Shown here one piece after another: positions 16,466 through 24,337 of a stretch of DNA of 32,329 nt. Each line of letters opens with the position of its first letter. Position 1 is the stretch's first letter. The position numbers and the translations under genes were made by a program. The notes beneath the pieces are model-generated. The model was not told the DNA's origin, made no database searches, and saw only the letters and a program-made list of their open reading frames with translations. Source of the stretch: Candidatus Saganbacteria bacterium (GTDB taxonomy: Bacteria > Margulisbacteria > WOR-1 > XYC2-FULL-46-14); assembly GCA_013202975.1 (NCBI GenBank), contig JABMQY010000010.1:1-32329 (forward strand), given 5' to 3'.

Positions 16466-17062
16466 TTACAAGCCCTTAAAAACATATCCAATCAGCTTAA
16501 TATACTCGAAAACAACCAATTGGGTATCTTCATGCCGCCTCCACCATCCTTTTTTGGAAAAACGGCTCTTCTGGACAGGATAAACAATAACCTCAATCCC
16601 TGCCGGATTAAAAAGGCGCCTAAAGGTTCTGATAGCCCGCCGGGTATGGGTTGGGGATGTCACCAAAATTATTGACTTTATTTTCTTATCAACCAAAGCG
16701 GGAATAGATAGCTTTGCATTCTCATAAGTCGATTCTGACCTATCCTCAACCAAGATAGCGCTCCTGGGAACCCCCAGTGATTCTGCATGCTGCCGTATAA
16801 TATCGGCATAGGTTATTTTCCAATAAAGCTGCCCGCCGCTTATTAGAACGTATTTTGCATAACCATCCTTATATAGTTTTGCCCCCTGCTCCATCCTCTC
16901 CCCGTTGCCATCCCCGGAGAGGACAATTATTGCATCAGCCTTCTTTAAATCATCCTGAACAATAAGAAAACCGGCCATATTTTCCAAAATAAAAGGATGG
17001 AAAACGAGAGTTAATATGAGAAGAATTAAAAATAATATTAGAATTCTATGCTTGAGCTTCAT
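16466..17062 (-). CDS. DUF218/YdcF-like membrane-anchored protein
   Basis: 198 residues: an N-terminal membrane anchor (about 5-30), then a DUF218 domain with ADAIIVLSGDGNGERMEQGAKLY (43-65), ISGG (74-77), EDRSESTYENA (106-116) and ILVTSPTHTRRA (132-143). This is the family of SanA, ElyC and YdcF, tied to envelope polysaccharide and peptidoglycan homeostasis; the chemistry is not established. It is the first gene of the minus-strand block running to 9869 and is divergent from the plus-strand module at 17125. An extended -10 (TGTTATAAT) lies only 5 nt before its ATG. Confidence 0.88.
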   Translation of the reverse strand: MKLKHRILILFLILLILTLVFHPFILENMAGFLIVQDDLKKADAIIVLSGDGNGERMEQGAKLYKDGYAKYVLISGGQLYWKITYADIIRQHAESLGVPRSAILVEDRSESTYENAKLSIPALVDKKIKSIILVTSPTHTRRAIRTFRRLFNPAGIEVIVYPVQKSRFSKKGWWRRHEDTQLVVFEYIKLIGYVFKGL

Positions 17063-17121
17063 GATTAATTATAACACACCAATAGAACACACCACATTTA
17101 AATATAATGATATAATTATTC
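17063..17121. promoter_or_regulatory. Divergent promoter region between the DUF218 gene and the beta-sandwich/GT-C module
   Basis: A 59-bp AT-rich gap. On the minus strand TGTTATAAT (17076-17068) is an extended -10. On the plus strand TATAAT occurs twice (17103-17108 and 17111-17116). No good -35 is visible for either direction, and the spacing to both ATGs is short enough for leaderless mRNAs. It would set expression of two oppositely oriented polysaccharide blocks. Confidence 0.4.
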
Positions 17122-17124
17122 TTG

Positions 17125-18153
17125 ATGAAAAGATTAATTCTTATCGCCCTTCTTCTATTCTGTATTGCAATACCAACTTTAGCCGAAGAAAGCTGGAATT
17201 TCAACAATGACCTCAATGGCTGGTCGACCCAGCAAAACATAACAAACCTAAGTGTTTCAGACGGAATCTTAAAAGGGAGATCAGACGGACCGCTTCCTAT
17301 TTTGGTTAGCCCCAATATATATATTGATACAGATGAAATTGATACACTTGAAATCAGATTAAAAACAGATCAAAAGATTAGTGCGCGAGTCTTTTGGGTT
17401 GGAACATTTGATAAACAATTTATCCCACAAAAACAAGTTGAATTTAGAACAAATAAAGACTTTCGCACTTATCACATAAATCTTAAATCAAGAAATCGTC
17501 TTTGGGACGGCTCGATCAGCAAAATCATAATAAGTCCAACTTCAGGTCAGGGTTATTTTGAGATTGACTATATCAAGCTAAAAAAAGGGACACTGATAAC
17601 CAATCTTATTTCTGGTTTTAATGAATTTTTTGGTCCGAGCGGAAGGGTAATTGCCGGCAGCACCATAAACAATATCCCAAACAGTTCATTCCTGGGAAAA
17701 CCGATAACCTTCTACATTTATGTCTTCTTGTTTATTAGCATCTTTGTTTTGCTAATTAAAAGGAAGGATCCTGGCTCAAAGATAGTATCGATATTATTTG
17801 TATTTTGGATATTGCTTGCCATAAACAGTGAATACAACAATATTAATATCATACGATCCGACTGGCATCTTTTGGGCAAGACACTGGAACAAAAGCAGGC
17901 ATTAACAACTGATCCTGCTTTTTATGCTTTTTTAACTTTTTGCAAAGAGAAGCTCCCTCCCAAATCAAAAATAAAATTTTTAACAGCGGCCGGTTATTTT
18001 GATTCAAAGGGTGCTTATTATCTTTTTCCACATCTCATCAGCGATGAACCGGATTATTTATTGATATATAAGAAGTCCCCTGAGCTCGATTCAACAAAAT
18101 ACACCCTTTATTCAAAATATAAAGAGGGAGAATATATTTTAAAATGCAATTGA
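17125..18153 (+). CDS. Exported, membrane-anchored beta-sandwich protein (module copy 1)
   Basis: About 342 residues; an in-frame TTG at 17122 is possible, but the ATG at 17125 directly starts the signal peptide (MKRLILIALLLFCIAIPTLA). Residues about 22-165 look like a carbohydrate-binding jelly roll: WNFNNDLNGW near the start, then strands such as LEIRLKTDQ, ending in GYFEIDYIKLKK. Two membrane helices follow (about 193-210 and 216-235) and then a C-terminal about 100-residue domain with DPAFYAFLTFCKEKLPPKS and YYLFPHLI. It shares this whole layout with the protein at 25675. It overlaps the GT-C gene downstream by 10 bp. The family has no name I know. A glycan-binding or acceptor-presenting partner for the GT-C enzyme is the likeliest role. 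Confidence 0.8.
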   Translation: MKRLILIALLLFCIAIPTLAEESWNFNNDLNGWSTQQNITNLSVSDGILKGRSDGPLPILVSPNIYIDTDEIDTLEIRLKTDQKISARVFWVGTFDKQFIPQKQVEFRTNKDFRTYHINLKSRNRLWDGSISKIIISPTSGQGYFEIDYIKLKKGTLITNLISGFNEFFGPSGRVIAGSTINNIPNSSFLGKPITFYIYVFLFISIFVLLIKRKDPGSKIVSILFVFWILLAINSEYNNINIIRSDWHLLGKTLEQKQALTTDPAFYAFLTFCKEKLPPKSKIKFLTAAGYFDSKGAYYLFPHLISDEPDYLLIYKKSPELDSTKYTLYSKYKEGEYILKCN

Positions 18154-19499
18154 TTTACAGCATAACCATCCCCTTTCTCTTGGGATTAGGAATTGCTTTG
18201 CTAATAAGCAAAAAAAATACGCTATTAAATCTCGCATTATCCTACCCCATTGGACTGGGAATCCTTGGTTTTATCATGTTTGTTCTTGGAATAGTGAGAA
18301 TTCCCCTTAATGTAATTAATATTTCGATTGTGGCATGGTTAGTTATTGTCCTTCTCTTCATTTTTTCTCTTAGGAAGCCTGAGACTAAACGTCTCGGCTT
18401 CCAATTCCCATCTTGGAAACCGCGAAGCCTGCCCGCCGGAGCCAAAAGGGCGAAGGAGGGTTTATTCGCAGGTTTCCTGATCCTTCTAATCTCCCTAAAA
18501 GTTATATATATATTTTTCGAAGCCATGCTAAAACCGGTCTTTACCTGGGACGCCTGGGCCAGGTACGCTTTAGTTGCAAAAGCTATTTTTATTGATCAAT
18601 CCTTTTTGACAAAATTTGTTATAGAGCGGATCGAAGACTATCCGCTCCTAATCCCATTAAATCAGGCATTTATACAAATGGTTAAGGGGAGCACAAACGA
18701 TGTTGCAATTAAAATCATCTCTCCTATGCTGTTCCTGTCTTTGCTTGGCATTCTCTATTACGGGTTAAGAAGCAGCTTAAACAAAACAAAATCGTTGTTT
18801 ATTGTATTCCTGCTAACCACCCTCCCTCTAATTGTTTTCCATTCAATCACTGCCTATCTTGATCTACCATTGACTGTTTTTTATGCAGCAGGAACTATTT
18901 TCATGTTCTTATTTATAAAACAAAAAGATCAGAAAGATCTTATTATTTGCGCGATTTTACTGGGCTTAGCCGTTTGGACCAAGCGAGCCGGACTCTATCT
19001 TGCAGCAATAAATACAACCATCTTATTTGGTTATTTACTTATGGAATATAAGGAGAAGTTGATGGATGAAATCGGCCCGTTTTTGAACTTTTCAATTATC
19101 TTAGCTGCAATAAGCCTTCCCTGGATTATTTACAGCAAGATAGTCGCTCCTGCACACTACTATACGGTTCAAGCGGTAGCAGAAAATTTCTCCGGCGATT
19201 TTTTCACCAGGACACCAATTGTTATTAGTATTTTTCTTGATAAAATGTTTCATTCTGCCAACTGGCAGCTTAGTTTTGCATTGCTCGTCCTAGTCCTGGT
19301 ATTCTTTTTTAAAAAAATAAAAAAGGAAAAGATCTTTCTGCTTGCAATAATCCTGGCAAACCTATTAACATTAATTTTTATTTTCCAGTTCACCGATGCC
19401 CACAAATCACTCTTAGACGGGACCCTGCTTAATCGTGTAATGATGCCTATGATGCCGATCGTCTTGTTCTTTTGTGGATTAGTTGTTTTTGAGGAGTAG
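18144..19499 (+). CDS. Multi-spanning GT-C-like glycosyltransferase (module copy 1)
   Basis: A 451-residue integral membrane protein with about 11-12 helices. The loop after the third or fourth helix has PVFTWDAWARY (131-141), whose Asp resembles the catalytic Asp of GT-C/GT39 enzymes that use polyprenyl-phosphate sugars outside the membrane. Further shared motifs with the copy at 24338: EDYPLLIPLNQ, FLLTTLPLIVFH, YLDLPLTVFY, VWTKRAGLYLAA and LPWIIY. Residues 77-112 are encoded by two palindromic repeat units and are longer than in the paralogue. No Shine-Dalgarno is obvious; translation is probably coupled to the preceding gene. The 3' end overlaps the convergent GT9 gene by 21 bp. Confidence 0.82.
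   Translation: MQLIYSITIPFLLGLGIALLISKKNTLLNLALSYPIGLGILGFIMFVLGIVRIPLNVINISIVAWLVIVLLFIFSLRKPETKRLGFQFPSWKPRSLPAGAKRAKEGLFAGFLILLISLKVIYIFFEAMLKPVFTWDAWARYALVAKAIFIDQSFLTKFVIERIEDYPLLIPLNQAFIQMVKGSTNDVAIKIISPMLFLSLLGILYYGLRSSLNKTKSLFIVFLLTTLPLIVFHSITAYLDLPLTVFYAAGTIFMFLFIKQKDQKDLIICAILLGLAVWTKRAGLYLAAINTTILFGYLLMEYKEKLMDEIGPFLNFSIILAAISLPWIIYSKIVAPAHYYTVQAVAENFSGDFFTRTPIVISIFLDKMFHSANWQLSFALLVLVLVFFFKKIKKEKIFLLAIILANLLTLIFIFQFTDAHKSLLDGTLLNRVMMPMMPIVLFFCGLVVFEE
18373..18402. repeat. Palindromic unit inside the GT-C gene
   Basis: Arms GGAAGCC-T-GAGAC and GTCTCGGCTTCC pair over 12 bp with one bulged T and a 5-nt loop (TAAAC). It is translated in frame (about residues 77-86) at the start of a hydrophilic loop missing from the paralogue. 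Confidence 0.65.
18415..18477. repeat. Second, imperfect palindromic unit inside the GT-C gene
   Basis: Outer arms GGAAACCGCGAA and TTCGCAGGTTTCC pair with one bulge; inside lie GC-rich half-sites (CCTGCCCGCC and GGGCGAAGGAGGG). The G+C content is far above the flanking gene. It encodes about residues 91-111, including RSLPAGAKRAKEG. Confidence 0.55.
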
Positions 19500-20462
19500 A
19501 TTTACTGAAGCCAGGACCTCTTCAACCGTAATATCTTTCATACATTTTAAATCAAAATCACACTTTTCAAAGGTGCGGTTATCTCGAAAACATGGACTGC
19601 AATATAGCTTTTTATACAAAACAACATTCTTCTCACCATAAGGCCCGGTCTGTTTTGGATTAGTCGGCCCCATTATCGCAACGACCGGCGTTTTGACAGC
19701 AGTGGCAATATGCATCGGTCCGGTATCACCTGTTATTAATAACCTGGATTTTTTAAGTAATGCAGCAAGTTCAAGCAGACTGGTCTTTCCCGTCATATTG
19801 ACAACCGGGAAATCAAGCTGCGAGACAACCTGTTCTACTGTTTTAATATCCGATTTTCCACCGACAAATAAGAGCTGCATTTTTAGTTTTTTAGACAACG
19901 CAACAAAACTTTCAGCCGGCCAACGCTTGCGATCAGTCGTAATCCCGGGATTCTTCCCTCCTCCAACATTTATCGCAATCGTCTCCATCCCCTTTAATGT
20001 TTTATTGGCAAACTCAGGCTCCTCTTTGCCAAGCCAGACATTTGGCGCCCCATAAGACAGCCCGCAAACTTTTAGCGCACGCCCTACCTTATGTTCATCT
20101 TGATCAAAAGAGATCTTATCAAAACCGACCTGCTTCTTTGCGCAAACCAAAGAAATAATCCAATTCATTAGCATTGAGCGGTGCAGGGAGATACTAAGGT
20201 CAAACTTTCTGCTCCGAAGAGCCCGAACAAAAGATAAAAGGGAAAAAAATCTCTTCTTATATATAAGCGAATCATCAATTATAATAATTTCATCAATATA
20301 AGGATTATTTTGGAGCACCGGGGCGGACCATTTTCCAACCAGCCAGGAAATTCTAGCTTCAGGATATTTTTCTTTTAACCCGGGGAGAATTGAGGTTGCC
20401 ATTACAACATCACCGATTGCGCCCAAAAGAACAATTAATATCTTATCTGAATTTTTCGCCAT
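19479..20462 (-). CDS. Glycosyltransferase family 9 (heptosyltransferase-like)
   Basis: 327 residues from ATG 20462, preceded by a G-rich stretch (GGGGGGTTGG). An upstream TTG at 20495 is open but adds no family sequence. The N-terminal motif ILIVLLGAIGDVVMATSILPGLK and the C-terminal GDTGPMHIATAVKTPVVAIMGPTNPKQTGPYG are typical of ADP-heptose:LPS heptosyltransferases. A cysteine cluster (CSPCF, then CDFDLKCM) ends the protein, as in many relatives. It would add a heptose or related sugar to lipid A-core or a glycan; the donor is not certain. It overlaps GT2 upstream by 20 bp and the convergent GT-C gene by 21 bp. Confidence 0.92.
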   Translation of the reverse strand: MAKNSDKILIVLLGAIGDVVMATSILPGLKEKYPEARISWLVGKWSAPVLQNNPYIDEIIIIDDSLIYKKRFFSLLSFVRALRSRKFDLSISLHRSMLMNWIISLVCAKKQVGFDKISFDQDEHKVGRALKVCGLSYGAPNVWLGKEEPEFANKTLKGMETIAINVGGGKNPGITTDRKRWPAESFVALSKKLKMQLLFVGGKSDIKTVEQVVSQLDFPVVNMTGKTSLLELAALLKKSRLLITGDTGPMHIATAVKTPVVAIMGPTNPKQTGPYGEKNVVLYKKLYCSPCFRDNRTFEKCDFDLKCMKDITVEEVLASVNLLLKNN

Positions 20463-21354
20463 TACCAACCCCCCATCTTTGTTTGTAAAAATCAATTATA
20501 CCCTGCAGGGTAGCTGATGCCCCCTTTAGCGATCCGAATAAAAATGAACCAAAAAATCGTTTTAAAACAAGGGAAATAAATTTTGGCCAAAACAAAGGGG
20601 CATTTAATTTTAACTTGTGCTTAAAAAGCAGATGATTGCGGGTCCTGTAATACAAATAAAAAGGCGAGCGCCGACCACCGCTGGAAACGGCCAATTTATG
20701 ATATACCATTGATGTCGGAACATAACTGCATCTAAATCCGGCCTTTTTTGCGCGCAGACAAAAATCCGCATCTTCATGTGAATGATAATAATCCGCATCC
20801 AGCAGCCCTATTTTGTCAAACACAAGACGCCTGATCATGATGCAGCAGCCAGAAGCAAAATCCACTTCCTCAAGTCCAGCGTTTTTATCGAAATCAAGCT
20901 GACCCTCGCCGCGATGATACGTAAATCCGGTCAATTTATTCAAAAATCCGCCGCCATACCAGATTTTTTTAGAATTATAATAATAGATTTTTGGACAGGC
21001 AATATCCGGCCGGCTATCAATTAAAAAACCCAAAAAATCCGGGGTGACAACCGCATCATTATTTAAAAGAAGAACATAGTCTGCCCCATTTTTAAGCGCA
21101 TATCTGATGCCGGTATTATTGCCCTCAGCAAAGCCAAGGTTTTCTTTATTTTCTAAATATATTAGGTCCGGACAACCGGCTTTTGCCGACTCGAGAGAAT
21201 TATCACTTGAAAAATTATCAACAACAACAATTTGAAAGTCAGGATATTTAATTTGTTGCAGGGAAGATAAACACTCAAGCAAATTTGTCCCGCCATTCCA
21301 GTTTAAAATAATAATAAACACACTGGGATTAGATTTAATTTTTTTTAAGTTCAT
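20443..21354 (-). CDS. Glycosyltransferase family 2 (rhamnosyltransferase-like)
   Basis: A 303-residue inverting GT-A enzyme. It opens with SVFIIILNWNGGTNLLECL (11-29); VVVDNFSSDNS (43-53), NLGFAEGNN (72-80) and LLLNNDAVV (95-103; here the metal site reads NND) follow. ASGCCIMIRR and HSHEDADFCLRA contain the late E-D acceptor/base motif. This subtype is often called rhamnosyltransferase, which would fit the RmlB/RmlD genes nearby, but the donor is inferred. The C-terminal about 60 residues are basic and hydrophobic and may sit on the membrane. It overlaps neighbours on both sides by 20 bp. Confidence 0.93.
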   Translation of the reverse strand: MNLKKIKSNPSVFIIILNWNGGTNLLECLSSLQQIKYPDFQIVVVDNFSSDNSLESAKAGCPDLIYLENKENLGFAEGNNTGIRYALKNGADYVLLLNNDAVVTPDFLGFLIDSRPDIACPKIYYYNSKKIWYGGGFLNKLTGFTYHRGEGQLDFDKNAGLEEVDFASGCCIMIRRLVFDKIGLLDADYYHSHEDADFCLRAKKAGFRCSYVPTSMVYHKLAVSSGGRRSPFYLYYRTRNHLLFKHKLKLNAPLFWPKFISLVLKRFFGSFLFGSLKGASATLQGIIDFYKQRWGVGNGEKFR

Positions 21355-22048
21355 ATCTTATTGCCTTTGGAAAAACAATCGAAAAGAGCCGGCCGACAGG
21401 ATAAGTAACAATCCAGACCGGGAATATAATCCAAAAAAGCTTAAAAGAGACAAATAGCCTGGTTGTAAAGAAATCCTCTGAAAACAAACTCATAATTCTG
21501 CGAAAAAACCTGGACTCATTTTTCAAATCTCCTGTATCCCTGACAATAGAATTGCCGCAGAGAAATTGAAGGCTCATATAAATATTTTCAATACCACGCT
21601 TTCTAATTGTCTTTAATAAAGTTAATTTATTGCTTTTAAAAATCTGTTCTATCTGCGCCTCGGCAAATACACTCTTATGACCCGCTTCCAACAGATATCC
21701 CGAATGGATCTTCTCAAGCATCTGCTCTGACCTAAAATATGGGATTTCAATTATCAACAATCCTCCGGGTTTTAGACACCTCAAGATTTCTTTAAGGGCC
21801 GCATCCGGAGAGGAAAGATGCTCCATAACATCAAAAAGATATATTTCGTCAAAAAAACAACTGTCAAACGGCAGGCTATTCTCAGAAATCAAAACAAAAG
21901 ACCTGTCCAAATATTTAGCTTTTGCTCTTTCTATGTTTTCGTTCGATATATCGACCCCGTAATAATCCGCAAATCTCCCAAGATATATAGAGCGGTAACC
22001 ATCCCCGCATCCAAAATCCAAAACTTTTTTTCTTGTTTTTAGCAGCAT
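21335..22048 (-). CDS. Class I SAM-dependent methyltransferase, possibly N-terminally truncated
   Basis: A 237-residue Rossmann methyltransferase with motif I VLDFGCGDGYRS (9-20), YYGVDIS, SLPFDSCFFDEIYLFDVMEHL and CLKPGGLLIIEIP. A hydrophobic pair of helices near the C-terminus (about 195-225) suggests membrane association. Motif I starts only 9 residues after the ATG. Most relatives have 30 or more residues before it, and the preceding 59-codon frame overlaps its start, so the front may have been lost or shifted by a frameshift. No good Shine-Dalgarno precedes ATG 22048. It probably methylates a sugar or quinone-like substrate; the target is unknown. Confidence 0.85.
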   Translation of the reverse strand: MLLKTRKKVLDFGCGDGYRSIYLGRFADYYGVDISNENIERAKAKYLDRSFVLISENSLPFDSCFFDEIYLFDVMEHLSSPDAALKEILRCLKPGGLLIIEIPYFRSEQMLEKIHSGYLLEAGHKSVFAEAQIEQIFKSNKLTLLKTIRKRGIENIYMSLQFLCGNSIVRDTGDLKNESRFFRRIMSLFSEDFFTTRLFVSFKLFWIIFPVWIVTYPVGRLFSIVFPKAIRYELKKN

Positions 22049-22218
22049 TTTTTGATTTTTCTCATATAAGATTTAATTTTATTAATTATTAGAAAAAATG
22101 CCTCATAAGAGCTAATATAGGCAAGTCCTAAGTTTATCCAATTTGAATCCATTCCTCCCTTACCAAAGCTAACGAATCCTAAATTGCTAAAGCTAGGAGA
22201 AACCAATGTAGCCTTCAT
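22039..22218 (-). pseudogene. 59-codon gene remnant resembling the N-terminus of a B12-binding radical SAM protein
   Basis: ATG 22218 overlaps the flippase stop as ATGA, the normal operon junction here, so a real gene once began at this point. Residues 1-37 (MKATLVSPSF, then GGMDSNWINLGLAYISSY) resemble the cobalamin-binding start of B12-dependent radical SAM enzymes (a strand then N-P-P-F, then P-L-G-L-A-Y-I-A). The likeness breaks after SSY. The tail (EAFFLIINKIKSYMRKIKKCC) is basic and ends at TAA inside the start of the methyltransferase gene. It could be a deletion scar, a fusion point, or a frameshifted front of the methyltransferase. Confidence 0.5.
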
Positions 22219-23735
22219 TTGATAATCCTCTTTCCTAATGGAAAATATTTAAGAATCAGCTCCTTATCAAATTGATCAATATAGCCACTTTTCAATAAAA
22301 CATACTCAATTAATACAACATAAGCACCACCTACTAGCCCAAGGGAAAGGATGCTCTGAGGCAATAATAGTAAAAAAATATGACTAATATATGACAGACA
22401 AATACTCATAGTTAAGGTGAATAATAAAATATTTCTGGAAGGATTAATGATAGATATTGATGTTACATAATAAAAGCGGAAATGAAAATAAAGGGCCGCA
22501 ATTAACATAGAAATAAATGTTCCATACACAACCCCCATATATCCAATTTTGATTACTAAAATTAAACTGAGAACAAAATTAAGTACAAGGGCAAGCACCG
22601 AACTTTCCATTCCATACCTTGGCTTTCCAATACCATTTAAAATATTAAAACCTGGTCCGGTTAAAACATTACAAAAGAAGGCTACAAGCAAAAACTGAAG
22701 AGTGATAGCTGAGAGATGGTATCCATCCCCAACCCAAAGAAAAATTACCCTTTGTGCCATAAATACAAAAAAAACAAACAAAGGTAAACAAAAAATAATA
22801 ATGTATTTTGAGGAACGAGAATAAAGAACAGTTAATGTCTTCTGGCTCTTCTTGGCAAATAACTCAGAGGCTGCCGGAAATATTGGCGATATCAAATATT
22901 CAGGAAGACGCCTCATAAAGTATGCCAAGCGAGATGCGATCTCATAATAGGCCACTGCTCCCACTCCCAAATAATAGCTTAATAGAATTTTATCAAAATG
23001 AAAATGGAAAAAAGAAGCAAAAACAGAAGCCTGAAGGTACAAACCGAAGCCCAATAATTCTTTGATGTCCGAAAAATCAAAATGAGTGGGAAATATTTTA
23101 ATTTGAGGATACAATTTTTTTACAGCAAAAGGACTCAAAAGGACAGAAAAAAGAGATCCCGCAAGCAATGGCAGAACCAGCCCACGAAGCCCCAAACCAG
23201 CACTCAAAACAATAAATATGCCTACTCCCTCAATAATAGAAGTTCCGATACTAATTTTATTGATAATATCTATTCTCTGAAAACCTGTCAACAAAGATAC
23301 ATAGGTACTAAAAATTAAATTTATGGCAAAAACAAAAAAAGAAAAGGTTATTAGATAATCAATCTCATCAAACAGCCCTTTAACCCCTATAAAAGAAGTG
23401 ATAATCAAATCTTTTATTACCATGAGAATAACAACAATGACAACACTAACCAATAAATAAACAATAAATGAAGTACTAAACAGCTCATTAATTTTTTTAT
23501 AGTCTTTTCTGACATGATATTCAGCAACAAATTTAACTAAGGCAGAGGAAATCCCTATGTCCGCCAATAAAACATAACTTGATAAAACTCTCACCATTGC
23601 CCAAACTCCAAAACCATTGATCCCTAGTTTATGAATCATAAAAGGGGTAATTATTAAAAAGATTAAAAACATAACCATTCCTTTAATAACATTAAAAGTG
23701 GAATTTCTAATTATTTTATTTGCAATGTGCCTCAT
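22215..23735 (-). CDS. Polysaccharide flippase (Wzx / MATE-like)
   Basis: About 506 residues from ATG 23735 (MRHIANKIIRNST). An in-frame TTG at 23765 would add 10 residues and overlap the regulator gene. It has 12-14 membrane helices and Wzx/MOP features: an N-terminal IIRNSTFNVIKGMVMFLIFL, GINGFGVWAMVRVLSSYVLLADIGISSALVKFVAEY at about 50-85, and a mid-protein YYLGVGAVAYYEIASRLAYFMRRLPEYLISPIFPAASELFA. It would move undecaprenyl-linked oligosaccharide across the inner membrane and pairs with the Wzy-like protein at 11206. It follows the regulator gene with a 14-nt gap. Confidence 0.93.
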   Translation of the reverse strand: MRHIANKIIRNSTFNVIKGMVMFLIFLIITPFMIHKLGINGFGVWAMVRVLSSYVLLADIGISSALVKFVAEYHVRKDYKKINELFSTSFIVYLLVSVVIVVILMVIKDLIITSFIGVKGLFDEIDYLITFSFFVFAINLIFSTYVSLLTGFQRIDIINKISIGTSIIEGVGIFIVLSAGLGLRGLVLPLLAGSLFSVLLSPFAVKKLYPQIKIFPTHFDFSDIKELLGFGLYLQASVFASFFHFHFDKILLSYYLGVGAVAYYEIASRLAYFMRRLPEYLISPIFPAASELFAKKSQKTLTVLYSRSSKYIIIFCLPLFVFFVFMAQRVIFLWVGDGYHLSAITLQFLLVAFFCNVLTGPGFNILNGIGKPRYGMESSVLALVLNFVLSLILVIKIGYMGVVYGTFISMLIAALYFHFRFYYVTSISIINPSRNILLFTLTMSICLSYISHIFLLLLPQSILSLGLVGGAYVVLIEYVLLKSGYIDQFDKELILKYFPLGKRIIK

Positions 23736-23749
23736 ATTCTTCTTGGAAG

Positions 23750-24271
23750 TCAATCCACCCCCCAATAAACCTGGCTCAATCTCTCATCCAGGTTAATAAA
23801 TCGATAACCGTTTAACTTAGAATTTGCCTTTCCGACAAATACTAAAGCATCCGTTCCATCAATTTCCTCAACGCTATTCACCCTCCTATAGTCAAACCCC
23901 TTCAGCGCCAGTTCAATAATATCTGCCAGATCATCATTGCCCAATATAACAAACTTCCTCTGACCCCGGTTGTACTCATCCAATACCAGCTTGGCAATCT
24001 CTTCGCGCACTTTTTTTACCAGATCTACCGTCTTTAGCATATAATTGTAGGTCTTTTTTGCTTTTTCAGAAAACCCCTTAGGTGTAACCATATATTCAGC
24101 CTTTTTTGCAGTTAACCCCCTGGTTTTTATTATCCCGCGTGTAACCAGCCTTTTTATAATAATATTAACAGCCCCAAGAGAAAGATTGGTTTTACTCGAT
24201 AATTCGCGCTGGGTGAGGTTCCCTTTTTTGGTGATTTCTTCTATTACTTTAAGTTCATTTTCATTTACCAT
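23750..24271 (-). CDS. EPS-associated MarR-type winged-helix regulator
   Basis: 173 residues. The N-terminal winged helix (1-75) reads VIEEITKKGNLTQRELSSKTNLSLGAVNIIIKRLVTRGIIK, then a wing and the YMVTPKGFSEKAKKT end; this is the pattern of MarR-type regulators found in exopolysaccharide clusters (SLGxVNxxLKxLxxKGLIK ... LTPKGxxEKA). Residues 78-173 form an alpha/beta segment (RKFVILGNDDLADIIELALKGF, DALVFVGKA) that recalls a nucleotide- or CoA-binding fold and might sense a ligand. A strong promoter and a palindromic operator precede it, so autorepression is likely. It opens the flippase-to-GT9 sub-operon. Confidence 0.87.
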   Translation of the reverse strand: MVNENELKVIEEITKKGNLTQRELSSKTNLSLGAVNIIIKRLVTRGIIKTRGLTAKKAEYMVTPKGFSEKAKKTYNYMLKTVDLVKKVREEIAKLVLDEYNRGQRKFVILGNDDLADIIELALKGFDYRRVNSVEEIDGTDALVFVGKANSKLNGYRFINLDERLSQVYWGVD

Positions 24272-24274
24272 AGA

Positions 24275-24302
24275 TGTTCACTTTGTGTTCAATATATGAA
24301 CA
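24275..24302 (-). promoter_or_regulatory. Candidate operator: three TGAACA half-sites
   Basis: TGTTCA-ATATA-TGAACA at 24286-24302 is a perfect inverted repeat. A third half-site TGTTCA lies at 24275-24280, one helical turn away (11 bp). The palindrome touches the -10 and covers the expected start of transcription, so bound protein would block the promoter. The regulator encoded at 23750 is the natural candidate. Confidence 0.6.
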
Positions 24303-24331
24303 TTATAGCAAAAAGAGGATAGAGCTGTCAA
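24302..24331 (-). promoter_or_regulatory. Consensus housekeeping promoter for the regulator-flippase operon
   Basis: On the minus strand TTGACA (24331-24326), an 18-nt spacer, TATAAT (24307-24302): both hexamers match the sigma-70 consensus exactly. The leader would be about 25 nt. It splits the long minus-strand polysaccharide block into two transcription units. Confidence 0.75.
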
Positions 24332-24337
24332 GAATAA

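Noticed and set aside
19479-20495. TTG start at 20495 for the GT9 gene
   Set aside because: The extra residues have no counterpart in the family, and the ATG at 20462 has a G-rich ribosome-binding stretch and the usual overlap spacing.
22215-23765. TTG start at 23765 for the flippase
   Set aside because: It would add MGGGLTSKKN, which is not family-like, and overlap the regulator gene; the ATG at 23735 directly precedes the first typical segment.
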